A stretch of DNA of 7,301 bases from Pseudomonadota bacterium (GTDB lineage: Bacteria > Pseudomonadota > Alphaproteobacteria > Rhizobiales > Hyphomicrobiaceae), in NCBI GenBank assembly GCA_021816505.1, contig JAKAXS010000129.1:1-7301 (forward strand). The letters run 5' to 3'. Position 1 is the stretch's first letter. Each line of letters begins with the position of its first letter. This document shows, piece after piece, positions 1 to 6,053 of this stretch. The position numbers and the translations under genes are program-made. The notes beneath the pieces are model-generated. The model saw nothing but the letters and a program-made list of their open reading frames with translations. It was not told the DNA's origin and did not search any database.

Positions 1-656
1 CGGAGTGGCGCCAGTTGACGCCGCAGTTGAAACACTTCGTGAATTGCTTGCTCGAAAGATTTGCTACGCTGAATTGCTGTAAGTGCGATGGGTGGAATCG
101 AGATATGTGGGAGATCGCCGGCGTGCTGAAGCCGCCGGCGCACATCTTGAGCCGCGTTGGAAATCTTGCCGTACTGCGCAACCAAATCCCAAACGGTGTT
201 TTCAATGCGGGGGCGCCTGATTATTCCGAAATGCTGGAGTTGTCGCAGGAGCGGAGTAGCCACGACGCCGTAATGCGCTTCGCCGCCCAAGAGTCGACGA
301 GCTTCGTACGTCGCATCTTCAACAGTAGTCGTGGTTAAGCCAAGCTTGATTGCGCTGGCGACGGCACTGAGCCGTTGCGAGTCGCTCTGTAGCTCAGGTA
401 TTCGAAATGCTTCGCCCGGCGTAACTATCAAGCCATCGCTAAAAAGCGGTTGGAGCGCGAGATGCAGCGGGCGGGGCAACTGCTCAAGCTTGCCCACAAC
501 GACAATATGGTCACGAAGGACGATTTCCTCGGCAACCGTACAGAAATCCGCGAACTCAGCTGCTGTAAACTGACACGACAAACTGCGCAGGATCTGCGCT
601 GTGCCTCTAGCGTCGATTAGCCCTACGTTTGCCCCAAACCGGCCTTGGATGCTCAT
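1..656 (-). CDS. Unrecognised accessory protein, 3' end beyond the window (218 codons visible)
   Basis: Reading the minus strand from an ATG at 656 gives 218 codons without a stop, running off the left edge, so only the N-terminal part is present. The product begins MSIQGRFGAN and has the mixed composition of a soluble protein, with alternating hydrophobic strands (IVVVGKLEQL, 51-60) and helices (FEQAIHEVFQLRRQLAPL, 201-218). There is no signal peptide or membrane span. I do not recognise the family. The ATG has no strong Shine-Dalgarno sequence; an in-frame TTG 12 codons upstream is an alternative before an in-frame TAA. GC is about 56% by hand count, lower than lysA, and rarer codons such as ATA, CTA, GTA and AGA occur, which fits an acquired or accessory gene. 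It is transcribed away from lysA. The open frame is longer than anything on the opposite strand here, which is why I favour it. Function is unknown. Confidence 0.72.
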   Translation of the reverse strand, partial: MSIQGRFGANVGLIDARGTAQILRSLSCQFTAAEFADFCTVAEEIVLRDHIVVVGKLEQLPRPLHLALQPLFSDGLIVTPGEAFRIPELQSDSQRLSAVASAIKLGLTTTTVEDATYEARRLLGGEAHYGVVATPLLRQLQHFGIIRRPRIENTVWDLVAQYGKISNAAQDVRRRLQHAGDLPHISIPPIALTAIQRSKSFEQAIHEVFQLRRQLAPL

Positions 657-700
657 TGCCGCGCAACTCGCTTCAAATTTTACGCGGCACAATGTTGTTC

Positions 701-706
701 TTTATA
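701..706 (-). promoter_or_regulatory. Candidate -10 element for the left-edge gene
   Basis: On the minus strand this reads TATAAA, 45 bases upstream of the ATG at 656 and inside a locally AT-rich stretch (about 670-725). A -35 partner is poor: TACTTT lies 17 bases further upstream. The position suits a sigma-70-type promoter for the minus-strand gene, but this is a pattern match only. Confidence 0.25.
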
Positions 707-776
707 GCACGTTCTAATTTTGGAAAGTAGGCCAGCGAGGCACGTTTCGCCGGTGACATCGCTCACGCGCGGAGCT

Positions 777-790
777 AGGAGAACTCTCCT
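777..790. repeat. Short dyad in the lysA leader
   Basis: AGGAGAACTCTCCT is a perfect 6-bp inverted repeat with a 2-base centre, followed by TTTT. In RNA it could form a small hairpin that would hold the only Shine-Dalgarno-like AGGAG upstream of lysA, which lies about 29 bases from the ATG and is too far to serve it directly. It could be a leader element or chance. Confidence 0.3.
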
Positions 791-810
791 TTTCCTCGGA
801 CCGCGCGAAC

Positions 811-2076
811 ATGCATCACTTCACTTACAAATCCGGCACGCTCCATGCCGAAGACGTGTCTCTTGCACGCCTCGCGGATGAGGTGGGCACGCCGTTCTAT
901 TGCTATTCCACTGCGACCATCACGCGGCACTACGAGGTGCTGGCCAACGCGTTCCGGGCGCTCGACGCGCTGATCTGTTTCGCGGTGAAGGCGAACTCGA
1001 ACCAGGCCGTGCTGGCGACGCTGGCGCGCCTCGGCGCCGGCATGGACGTCGTCTCCGAAGGCGAGCTGCGTCGCGCCCGTGCGGCCGGCACCGCGGCCGA
1101 CAAGATCATCTTCGCCGGCGTCGGCAAGACGCGCGAGGAAATGGCGTACGCGCTGAACGAGGGCATTCACGGCTTCAACGTCGAGAGCGAGCCGGAGCTG
1201 CTCGCCCTGAGCGAGGTCGCGACGGGCCTCGGCCTGACGGCGAACGTTGCGATACGCGTGAACCCCGACGTCGATGCCAAGACGCACGCCAAGATCTCGA
1301 CCGGCAAGTCCGAAAACAAGTTCGGCGTACCGTATCTGCAGGCGGAGCGCCTTTACGACGAAGCCCGCAAGCTACCCGGCCTGGCCCTTACCGGCATTCA
1401 CATGCATATCGGTAGCCAGATCACCGACCTGGCGCCGTTTCGCGATGCGTTCCGGTTGATGCGCGATCTCACGCAGCGCCTGCGCGCCGCCGGCCACGAC
1501 ATTCGCCATCTCGATCTGGGCGGTGGGCTAGGCGTGCCGTATCAAGGTGCGTCCGACGTGCCGCCTCACCCAGACGCCTACGCGGGCGTGATCAAGGACG
1601 AGCTGGGCGATCTCGGACTGAAGTTCATTCTGGAGCCGGGCCGCATGATCGTCGGCAACGCCGGCATCCTCGTTACGCGAACGATCTTCTGCAAGGAAGG
1701 CGCGGACCGCACGTTCACCATCGTCGACGCCGCGATGAACGATCTCATTCGGCCGACGCTGTACGAGGCCTATCACGAGATCTGGCCCGTCGAGGAAGCC
1801 AAGACCGGCCTGCCGCCGGTGATGCAGGATATTGTGGGGCCGGTGTGCGAGACCGGCGACTATCTCGCGCTGGACCGCACGCTGCCGCCGTTCGCCGCCG
1901 GCGATCTGATGGCGGTTATGACGGCGGGTGCCTACGGCGCCGTCATGTCATCCACCTACAACACCCGTCCGCTTGTCCCGGAGGTGCTGGTTAACGGCAG
2001 CGCGCACGCCGTCGTTCGTCCTCGCGCGAGCTACGATGAGTTGATCGGTCAGGACGTCGTGCCGGATTGGCTTTGA
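811..2076 (+). CDS. lysA: Diaminopimelate decarboxylase
   Basis: This enzyme decarboxylates meso-2,6-diaminopimelate to L-lysine, the final step of the diaminopimelate pathway, in the cytoplasm with pyridoxal 5'-phosphate (PLP). The 421-residue length is normal for the family. Visible landmarks of the fold-III group IV decarboxylases are: FAVKAN with the PLP-binding Lys60; HIGSQ at 199-203; the glycine-rich phosphate-binding loop LDLGGGLG at 234-241; EPGR at 275-278; CETGD at 346-350, with the Cys that acts across the dimer interface; and the Tyr375 region TAGAYGAVMSS. The barrel domain covers roughly residues 30-280 and the beta-sandwich domain the rest. ATG 811 is the only start: no ATG, GTG or TTG lies between it and an in-frame TGA at 754-756. 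There is no obvious ribosome binding site at normal spacing. The upstream neighbour is divergent, so lysA has its own promoter, and no lysine riboswitch is evident. Confidence 0.98.
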   Translation: MHHFTYKSGTLHAEDVSLARLADEVGTPFYCYSTATITRHYEVLANAFRALDALICFAVKANSNQAVLATLARLGAGMDVVSEGELRRARAAGTAADKIIFAGVGKTREEMAYALNEGIHGFNVESEPELLALSEVATGLGLTANVAIRVNPDVDAKTHAKISTGKSENKFGVPYLQAERLYDEARKLPGLALTGIHMHIGSQITDLAPFRDAFRLMRDLTQRLRAAGHDIRHLDLGGGLGVPYQGASDVPPHPDAYAGVIKDELGDLGLKFILEPGRMIVGNAGILVTRTIFCKEGADRTFTIVDAAMNDLIRPTLYEAYHEIWPVEEAKTGLPPVMQDIVGPVCETGDYLALDRTLPPFAAGDLMAVMTAGAYGAVMSSTYNTRPLVPEVLVNGSAHAVVRPRASYDELIGQDVVPDWL

Positions 2077-2083
2077 CCTTGGA

Positions 2084-2115
2084 CGCGGCTTGCGCCGAAG
2101 CGCTGCCAAGCCGCG
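2084..2115. terminator. Candidate bidirectional terminator between lysA and the 63-aa gene
   Basis: CGCGGCTTG (2084-2092) and CAAGCCGCG (2107-2115) form a perfect 9-bp stem with a 14-base loop. It fills the 39-base gap between the convergent stops at 2076 and 2116, the place expected for a shared terminator. Neither side has a U-tract, so intrinsic termination would be weak; it may instead act as a 3'-end stabiliser or with Rho. Confidence 0.5.
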
Positions 2116-2307
2116 CTAATGCATCGCTGTCGGCGCAGGACGTTCCGTCGTCGCCAGGGCGTCAGGGCTCATGTGTGCCTTGCCGGCGATCGTCGCGATA
2201 ATGAAGAGCAATGCCGCAAAGGTTAGCACCGCAGCCACGGCGATGCCGCGCGCGTAGCGGCGCGCGCGGTGGCTTACGGAATGCTGATCGTCGGGCTTGT
2301 TGTTCAT
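2116..2307 (-). CDS. Small single-span membrane protein, 63 aa, unknown function
   Basis: The product has a charged N-terminus (1-20, with HRARRYAR just before the membrane), one strongly hydrophobic segment at about 21-42 (GIAVAAVLTFAALLFIIATI), and a short Pro/Thr-rich tail. By the positive-inside rule the N-terminus is cytoplasmic and the tail is periplasmic. The start ATG at 2307 is preceded by AAAAAGGCC, a modest purine-rich site placed very close to it. The stop abuts the stem-loop shared with lysA. It lies downstream of the 58-aa membrane gene on the same strand. I do not recognise a family. The clean topology and the position in an otherwise convergent gap favour a real gene, but at this length a chance frame is not excluded. 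Confidence 0.6.
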   Translation of the reverse strand: MNNKPDDQHSVSHRARRYARGIAVAAVLTFAALLFIIATIAGKAHMSPDALATTERPAPTAMH

Positions 2308-2352
2308 GGCCTTTTTATCGGCCGCGTTGGCCGCGCGAGGCTATGGCGCGAG

Positions 2353-2366
2353 CTGTCGCGCGACAG
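2353..2366. repeat. Perfect 14-bp palindrome
   Basis: CTGTCGCGCGACAG is its own reverse complement. It overlaps a second possible hairpin, GCGCGA (2346-2351) with TCGCGC (2356-2361), so the two foldings exclude each other. It lies in the 116-base gap between two small membrane genes, about 45 bases upstream of the 63-aa gene start, and could be a protein-binding site or an RNA processing or termination structure. Its CG-rich core raises the chance of coincidence. Confidence 0.35.
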
Positions 2367-2423
2367 GAGCGCACAGCGCGTTTTCGACGTCTTGGGCAAT
2401 GTCCGCGATACCGGACGGGACGG

Positions 2424-2600
2424 TTAAAGCCCGCGCATGATGCAGCCCATCACGAGGATGATCTGCGATCCCAGGAAGGCCCACATTTCGTTGCCCGTCA
2501 GGATCGGAATCTGTGAATTGAAGAAATAGTTGATCAGCGTCGCCACCATCAAAATGACCGACAGCATGAACGTGACGATGCCTGGCGCTTTGAGAACCAT
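2424..2600 (-). CDS. Small two-span membrane protein, 58 aa, unknown function
   Basis: Translating from the minus-strand ATG at 2600 gives 58 residues beginning MVLKAPGIVTF and ending in CIMRGL before a TAA. Two hydrophobic segments are visible: about 8-27 (IVTFMLSVILMVATLINYFF) and about 39-55 (MWAFLGSQIILVMGCIM), joined by a short polar loop NSQIPILTGNE. The short ends carry K4 and R56, so both termini are likely cytoplasmic, with the loop in the periplasm. GGGGGAAG sits seven bases upstream of the ATG as a good ribosome binding site, which supports translation. A longer minus-strand frame (2341-2724) covers the same DNA, but it has a low-quality Arg/His-rich product and looks like a shadow. 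The family is not recognised. The hairpin-like topology resembles small inner-membrane proteins of alphaproteobacteria, but no function can be assigned. Confidence 0.75.
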   Translation of the reverse strand: MVLKAPGIVTFMLSVILMVATLINYFFNSQIPILTGNEMWAFLGSQIILVMGCIMRGL

Positions 2601-2737
2601 GTGTCTTCCCCCATGTTCGCGTGACGTTTCGCCCTTCCCCGCAACGCTTTAGGGCGCCAAGGCGACTCATAGTGTGCACCGGCTTATAGCAGCGCAGCGT
2701 TCTGAAGGCACTGCGCCGCAGCATCGGCCTGTGGGCA

Positions 2738-2755
2738 AGTGATCATGCGGTCACT
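2738..2755 (-). terminator. Weak stem-loop at the 3' end of the 621-aa gene
   Basis: AGTGATC (2738-2744) and GGTCACT (2749-2755) make a 7-bp stem with one G-U pair and a 4-base loop, starting at the last base of the minus-strand stop codon (2755-2757). No U-tract follows on the minus strand, so termination is doubtful and read-through into the downstream small genes is possible. Confidence 0.25.
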
Positions 2756-4620
2756 CAGGCTGGTACGGAAGGTTGCGGCGGCTCCGCCGGCGAACGGCGC
2801 CGGCGGGGACTGATCAGGCGGCGCAGCAGCAGCAGGAGCAGAAGCGCTGCAAAGCCCAGAGCGATCGTGGGAACGGGGTGACGTTCCCATATCAGCCATG
2901 GGCTGATGCGCCCTTCCCAGGCCATGACGAAATCGTTGAGCGTTGCCTTCGCCGTGTTTGCGTCGCCCGTGCGCAAGAACATTTCGACGGCTGCCGCCTG
3001 ATCGGCGCTGGACAACACGGCCGAGCGGATGCGCGGCGCGGCGATGGCACGCATGCGGCTTGGATCGGCGGCCACGGCACGCAGGACGCGCTCGCGTGGC
3101 TCGGCCTTCAGCCCGGTGAGATAGGCCGCCAGGGTGGTGAGTTCGATTTCGCCGAGCGTGCGGGCGAGCGTTTTCAGATCGCCGGGATTGAGATCGAACA
3201 GGGTGTCACGCGTTCCACGGTCGAGCGCGGCGAGGCGGGAGATGGCGAGGCGATCATCCACCGCGAACAGACGGCCGAGGGACGAGGCGGTGAACCCCGC
3301 CGGCGCGGCGCGGCGGTAAATTTCGTACTCGACGACCTTGTTCAGGCTGTCTCCGGCCACGGCCGACCACGCCAGCGCCGGTTCCAACGAGCGGCTTTCG
3401 CGGGCGATCGTCATGGCGTCGTCCGGAAGCTTGTGAATGGCGGTTTCCAGCGTGCCATCGTCCAGGCGCTTCAGAATGCCGGTCTCGCCTTCCGCGGAGA
3501 GAACGATGCCCGTTACCTCGTCGAGGCGGGCGAACGCGACCGGCTGCACGTCGCTCAGGAACTTGCGGAAACCTTCGTTGCGGTCGGCGAGGTCGAGGGC
3601 CTTCAGATGGGCCCGCCGGAACTCACGCCAGATCTCCACGACGCGCTCGGCCGATTTGGCGCCGATCTCTTTCACGTGCAGGCCGATCTGCTCGTGCAGG
3701 CTCTTGGCCAGCTCTTCCTTCACCATGGTCTTCGTAGCGGCGGTTTTCATCTCGTCGGAGATGATGGGCAAGACGCCGTTGCGCAGGTCCCAGATATCCT
3801 TGGCGATCAGCACCAGGCCGATGCCGCCGGCAACAACGGAGACGAGACGCGAGAGAACGGCGCCGACGATACGCTGGCCGATGCGGCGCGCCATGTTTGC
3901 CAGCTGCCGGCGGACGATGAGGATGGCGGCACCGGTGATGCCGCTGGACGACTGCTTGAGTACTGCACCGGCGTCGACCGAGGCACCGCCCTTGTTGGGG
4001 TCGAGGCCGAATTCGGTCGCGACGTTGCCGGACACCACGCTGGCCACGGTCTGCCCGTAGCGGCTGCCGAGGAACGCTTTCACGCAGTCGAGCGCGGGGC
4101 TCGCTGCATCCTGGCTTGCCAGCTCGATGCGCGCGCCGACGCTGTGGCCCACGCCTTCCGCCAACTTCTCGATTGCGCCGGAGACAGCCTCGGAACGGTA
4201 AACGCGCTCGGCGACGGCGGTGGCAAGTTCCTGCGCCTTCTCCTTGTTGCCGAGCGACTGAATGCGCGTGCCCAGGCTCGTCTCGTTCTGAACTTCCTCG
4301 ACGGCGAGGTCGACGCGCTTGTCGATGATCTGGTCGACGCCGAGTTTGCGCCATTCCGCATCGACGGCGGCGGCATAGTCCACGCCGGCGAGCCCCTTCT
4401 CCATGGCCGCGACCGTGATCTTCTCTACGGCCGCCTGGAAGGCCGCCTCATCGCCGCGCTGACACGCTTCGTAGTCGTCGCGCGTGATGGCTTGGCCTGA
4501 TGCGGGCGCTTGGGAGGGCGTGGCCGTCTGCGCCAGGAGCGCTGGGACGCAGTGCGTTTGGGCGATGGCGGCGGCCAGGACGAACGACAGCGTCGGGCGG
4601 AATCGTCGTTTGACCAACAC
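2755..4620 (-). CDS. Large exported/membrane-anchored protein of unknown function, 621 aa
   Basis: I do not recognise the family. The N-terminus (KRRFRPT, hydrophobic 11-30, then ALLAQTA) is a typical Sec signal peptide with likely cleavage near residue 30. Residues 46-180 are helical and acidic. Residues 226-274 are hydrophobic and Gly/Ala/Val-rich, with a strong membrane-like stretch at 251-274 (IVGAVLSRLVSVVAGGIGLV) preceded by RRQLANMARRIGQR. Residues 290-570 are a long, mostly helical charged region. A C-terminal span at about 583-600 (poly-Leu) is followed by a basic, Pro-rich tail RRLISPRRRRSPAEPP. The start is GTG 4620, with AAGGGG five bases upstream; an in-frame TTG follows at once. 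It is transcribed away from the esterase gene and could be co-transcribed with the two small membrane genes downstream. The likely site is the cell envelope, probably with the bulk in the periplasm anchored by the C-terminal span. The exact topology is unclear. Confidence 0.88.
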   Translation of the reverse strand: MLVKRRFRPTLSFVLAAAIAQTHCVPALLAQTATPSQAPASGQAITRDDYEACQRGDEAAFQAAVEKITVAAMEKGLAGVDYAAAVDAEWRKLGVDQIIDKRVDLAVEEVQNETSLGTRIQSLGNKEKAQELATAVAERVYRSEAVSGAIEKLAEGVGHSVGARIELASQDAASPALDCVKAFLGSRYGQTVASVVSGNVATEFGLDPNKGGASVDAGAVLKQSSSGITGAAILIVRRQLANMARRIGQRIVGAVLSRLVSVVAGGIGLVLIAKDIWDLRNGVLPIISDEMKTAATKTMVKEELAKSLHEQIGLHVKEIGAKSAERVVEIWREFRRAHLKALDLADRNEGFRKFLSDVQPVAFARLDEVTGIVLSAEGETGILKRLDDGTLETAIHKLPDDAMTIARESRSLEPALAWSAVAGDSLNKVVEYEIYRRAAPAGFTASSLGRLFAVDDRLAISRLAALDRGTRDTLFDLNPGDLKTLARTLGEIELTTLAAYLTGLKAEPRERVLRAVAADPSRMRAIAAPRIRSAVLSSADQAAAVEMFLRTGDANTAKATLNDFVMAWEGRISPWLIWERHPVPTIALGFAALLLLLLLRRLISPRRRRSPAEPPQPSVPA

Positions 4621-4763
4621 TGAACCCCTTCGACCGGCAGCGCGCCGAAATGACGGCTTGGATGCCGGTCGCCCTGCCGCCAGCGCCCGACGATCGCACT
4701 ATAGATCCAGAGGGAAGCCTATCACCAAGCTGTTTGCATCGCTGTGACAGGCAGACATGCTTT

Positions 4764-4778
4764 TGCCGCATTGCGGCA
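4764..4778. repeat. 15-bp dyad, operator candidate
   Basis: TGCCGCATTGCGGCA is a perfect 7-bp inverted repeat around one base, about 145 bases upstream of the 621-aa gene start and on the edge of the AT-rich tract. It could be a regulator binding site or a hairpin in the 5' leader of that gene. No regulator can be named. Confidence 0.35.
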
Positions 4779-4896
4779 GTCGACAACTCCCCCACATATT
4801 GAAATTATTAATCATTTCTTTTTAACCGCTTAGTCTTCCTTCTGGATTCTGAATACGAGGGTTTTACTGCGTCATCCTGACATATCGTCAACTCAG

Positions 4897-4913
4897 TTTG
4901 TGCGGCGCACAAA
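4897..4913. promoter_or_regulatory. 17-bp dyad, operator candidate
   Basis: TTTGTGCGGCGCACAAA is a perfect 8-bp inverted repeat around a single central base, in non-coding DNA about 210 bases upstream of the hydrolase start. The AT outer arms and GC core look like a regulator operator. The core TGC-N3-GCA resembles the general form reported for the PhaR regulator of polyhydroxyalkanoate genes in alphaproteobacteria, but no such genes are in the window, so this match is only suggestive. Confidence 0.45.
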
Positions 4914-4977
4914 TGTCGATGAGGATTGTTTAATAACGGTCAAGCCGGTGCGGGGCGAGCGCCTCATTCACCACGAC

Positions 4978-5022
4978 GGGGCCGACACGCGGGATCCTTG
5001 TCGCTCATGCCATATCGGCCCC
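4978..5022. repeat. Spaced inverted repeat in the hydrolase upstream region
   Basis: GGGGCCGA (4978-4985) and TCGGCCCC (5015-5022) are exact reverse complements separated by 29 bases. A competing inner pairing (CGACA with TGTCG) lies within. It could fold in the 5' leader of the hydrolase mRNA or be a looped operator; GC-rich arms make chance plausible. Confidence 0.3.
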
Positions 5023-5124
5023 ATGCGGGCTGCGGCGTTCTGAGGCAGGGAAATAAACAGGGGTTGGCTAACGGGCCATTGTCGGTCTAAAAGTCCAACC
5101 AAGATCCGAGCGGGTGGAATTAAC

Positions 5125-6048
5125 GTGCTAAAAAGCAAAGAGAAACTGACTGGGTTCCGGGGGAGCCTTGTGATCCCGGGCGGCCGCGTGGGGGTCCTGC
5201 TTATCCACAGCCTCGGCGGCAACCCGATGGAGTTGCGTTTCGTCGCCCAGTCGCTGGCGCGCGAAGGCTGCACGGTTTACTGCCCGCTGCTTCCCGGTCT
5301 CGGCGGCGGCACGGACGTGTCGGGTCTCTCGACCTGGCAGGATTGGTATGCGGCTGCCGAAAAGGCGCTCGCCGATCTCAAAGCGCATTGCGATACGATT
5401 TTCGTCGGCGGCATGTCGGCCGGCTCAATGGTTGCGCTGCAACTCGCGCGTCGCCAGCCGGAGACGGTCCAGAGCCTGATGCTGTTCGCCCCGACCATCT
5501 GGCCGAACGGGTGGACGATCCCCCGGTCCTTCCACCTCTTCAAGCTGGTGCACCAGAAGTGGTTCGCCCGGCTGTTCAACTTCCGCCAGCGGGCGCCGTA
5601 CGGCATCAAGGACGAACGCGTCCGCAATTTCGTGTTCGACAGCTACAAGTCGGACGACCGGCCGATCGAGGACCTGTTCGGCCGCGGTGGCGGGCTGGTG
5701 TTCGAGTTCCTGCGCTTGGCGCGTGACGTCAAGAAGGGCCTGTCCGAGATCAAACAGAACACGGTCATCTTCCATCCGCGCGAGGATGATCAGAGCGACT
5801 TGTCGAACGCGCTTCTGCTGCAGCGCCGCCTTGGCGGCCTCGTGGAGACGGTGGTTCTGGACGACAGCTATCACATGGTCACGCTCGACAAGCAGCGGAA
5901 CATCGTTGCCGACCGGGCCGTGGACTTCATGCATCGTCAGTGCGCACGTGTCGAAGAGTTGGAGGCCGTCAATCGCCTGAAGGCGGGACAGTCCGAAACG
6001 CGCGATGGGCGTGGCATGGCTCGTGGCAACGAGGATCGCTCGGCCTGA
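5125..6048 (+). CDS. Alpha/beta-hydrolase, carboxylesterase (Est30-like)
   Basis: The 307-residue product has the full alpha/beta-hydrolase layout: the oxyanion motif HSLGG at 28-32 after strand GVLLI, the nucleophile elbow G-M-S-A-G with Ser98, an acid at about Asp221 (HPREDDQSD), and the catalytic His250 in DDSYHMVTLDKQ. The last motif matches the SGHVITLD form of Est30-type carboxylesterases, so it should hydrolyse short acyl or aryl esters; the natural substrate is unknown. It is longer than Est30 (about 247 residues) because of an aromatic, basic cap at about 127-205 and a charged C-terminal tail after 271. No signal peptide is seen, so it is probably cytoplasmic. The GTG start at 5125 is the first plausible in-frame start and has GGTGG upstream at suitable spacing. 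It stands alone, divergent from the 621-aa gene and convergent with the DUF2147 gene. A lysophospholipase or monoacylglycerol-lipase activity is also possible. Confidence 0.9.
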   Translation: MLKSKEKLTGFRGSLVIPGGRVGVLLIHSLGGNPMELRFVAQSLAREGCTVYCPLLPGLGGGTDVSGLSTWQDWYAAAEKALADLKAHCDTIFVGGMSAGSMVALQLARRQPETVQSLMLFAPTIWPNGWTIPRSFHLFKLVHQKWFARLFNFRQRAPYGIKDERVRNFVFDSYKSDDRPIEDLFGRGGGLVFEFLRLARDVKKGLSEIKQNTVIFHPREDDQSDLSNALLLQRRLGGLVETVVLDDSYHMVTLDKQRNIVADRAVDFMHRQCARVEELEAVNRLKAGQSETRDGRGMARGNEDRSA

Positions 6049-6053
6049 GGCCT

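Larger units (their letters stand above)
4621..5124. promoter_or_regulatory. 504-base divergent intergenic region with promoters and dyads
   Basis: This region separates the minus-strand 621-aa gene from the plus-strand hydrolase gene, so both promoters should lie here. Bases 4801-4860 are only about 33% GC by hand count, in sharp contrast to the surroundings, and are the best place for promoters, but no -35/-10 pair stands out. It also contains dyads at 4764-4778, 4897-4913 and 4978-5022, and a weak GGTTGG/CCAACC pair (5062-5067 and 5095-5100). I find no convincing coding frame or tRNA-like structure in it. Confidence 0.6.

Noticed and set aside
15..573. Two plus-strand frames (15-338 and 331-573) over the left edge
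   Set aside because: They lie opposite the longer, uninterrupted minus-strand frame 1-656. Their products (Ser/Arg/Cys-rich, no motif) look like by-products of it.
657..810. Lysine riboswitch upstream of lysA
   Set aside because: The leader is too short and shows no multi-helix arrangement; only one small dyad is present.
775..1776. Minus-strand and other-frame ORFs inside lysA
   Set aside because: Arg/Ala/Val-rich products typical of antisense frames in GC-rich DNA; lysA itself is unambiguous.
2341..2724. 127-aa minus-strand frame across the 58-aa gene
   Set aside because: His/Arg-rich product with no domain; the 58-aa frame within it has a good ribosome binding site and membrane pattern, so the longer frame is the shadow.
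2773..4500. 575-aa plus-strand frame opposite the 621-aa gene
   Set aside because: Although long, its product is a His/Asp/Arg/Gly-rich mirror typical of antisense frames, while the minus-strand product has a signal peptide, a membrane span and a good ribosome binding site.
4801..4860. CtrA-type TTAA-N7-TTAA site in the AT-rich tract
   Set aside because: The two TTAA units visible are about 10 bases apart, not 7, so the site does not match.
4940..5124. tRNA or structured RNA gene in the intergenic region
   Set aside because: No T-loop sequence or cloverleaf pairing could be found; only isolated inverted repeats are present.
4968..5273. Minus-strand frame of 101 aa spanning the hydrolase start
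   Set aside because: No domain or good start site, and it overlaps the 5' end of a well-supported gene.
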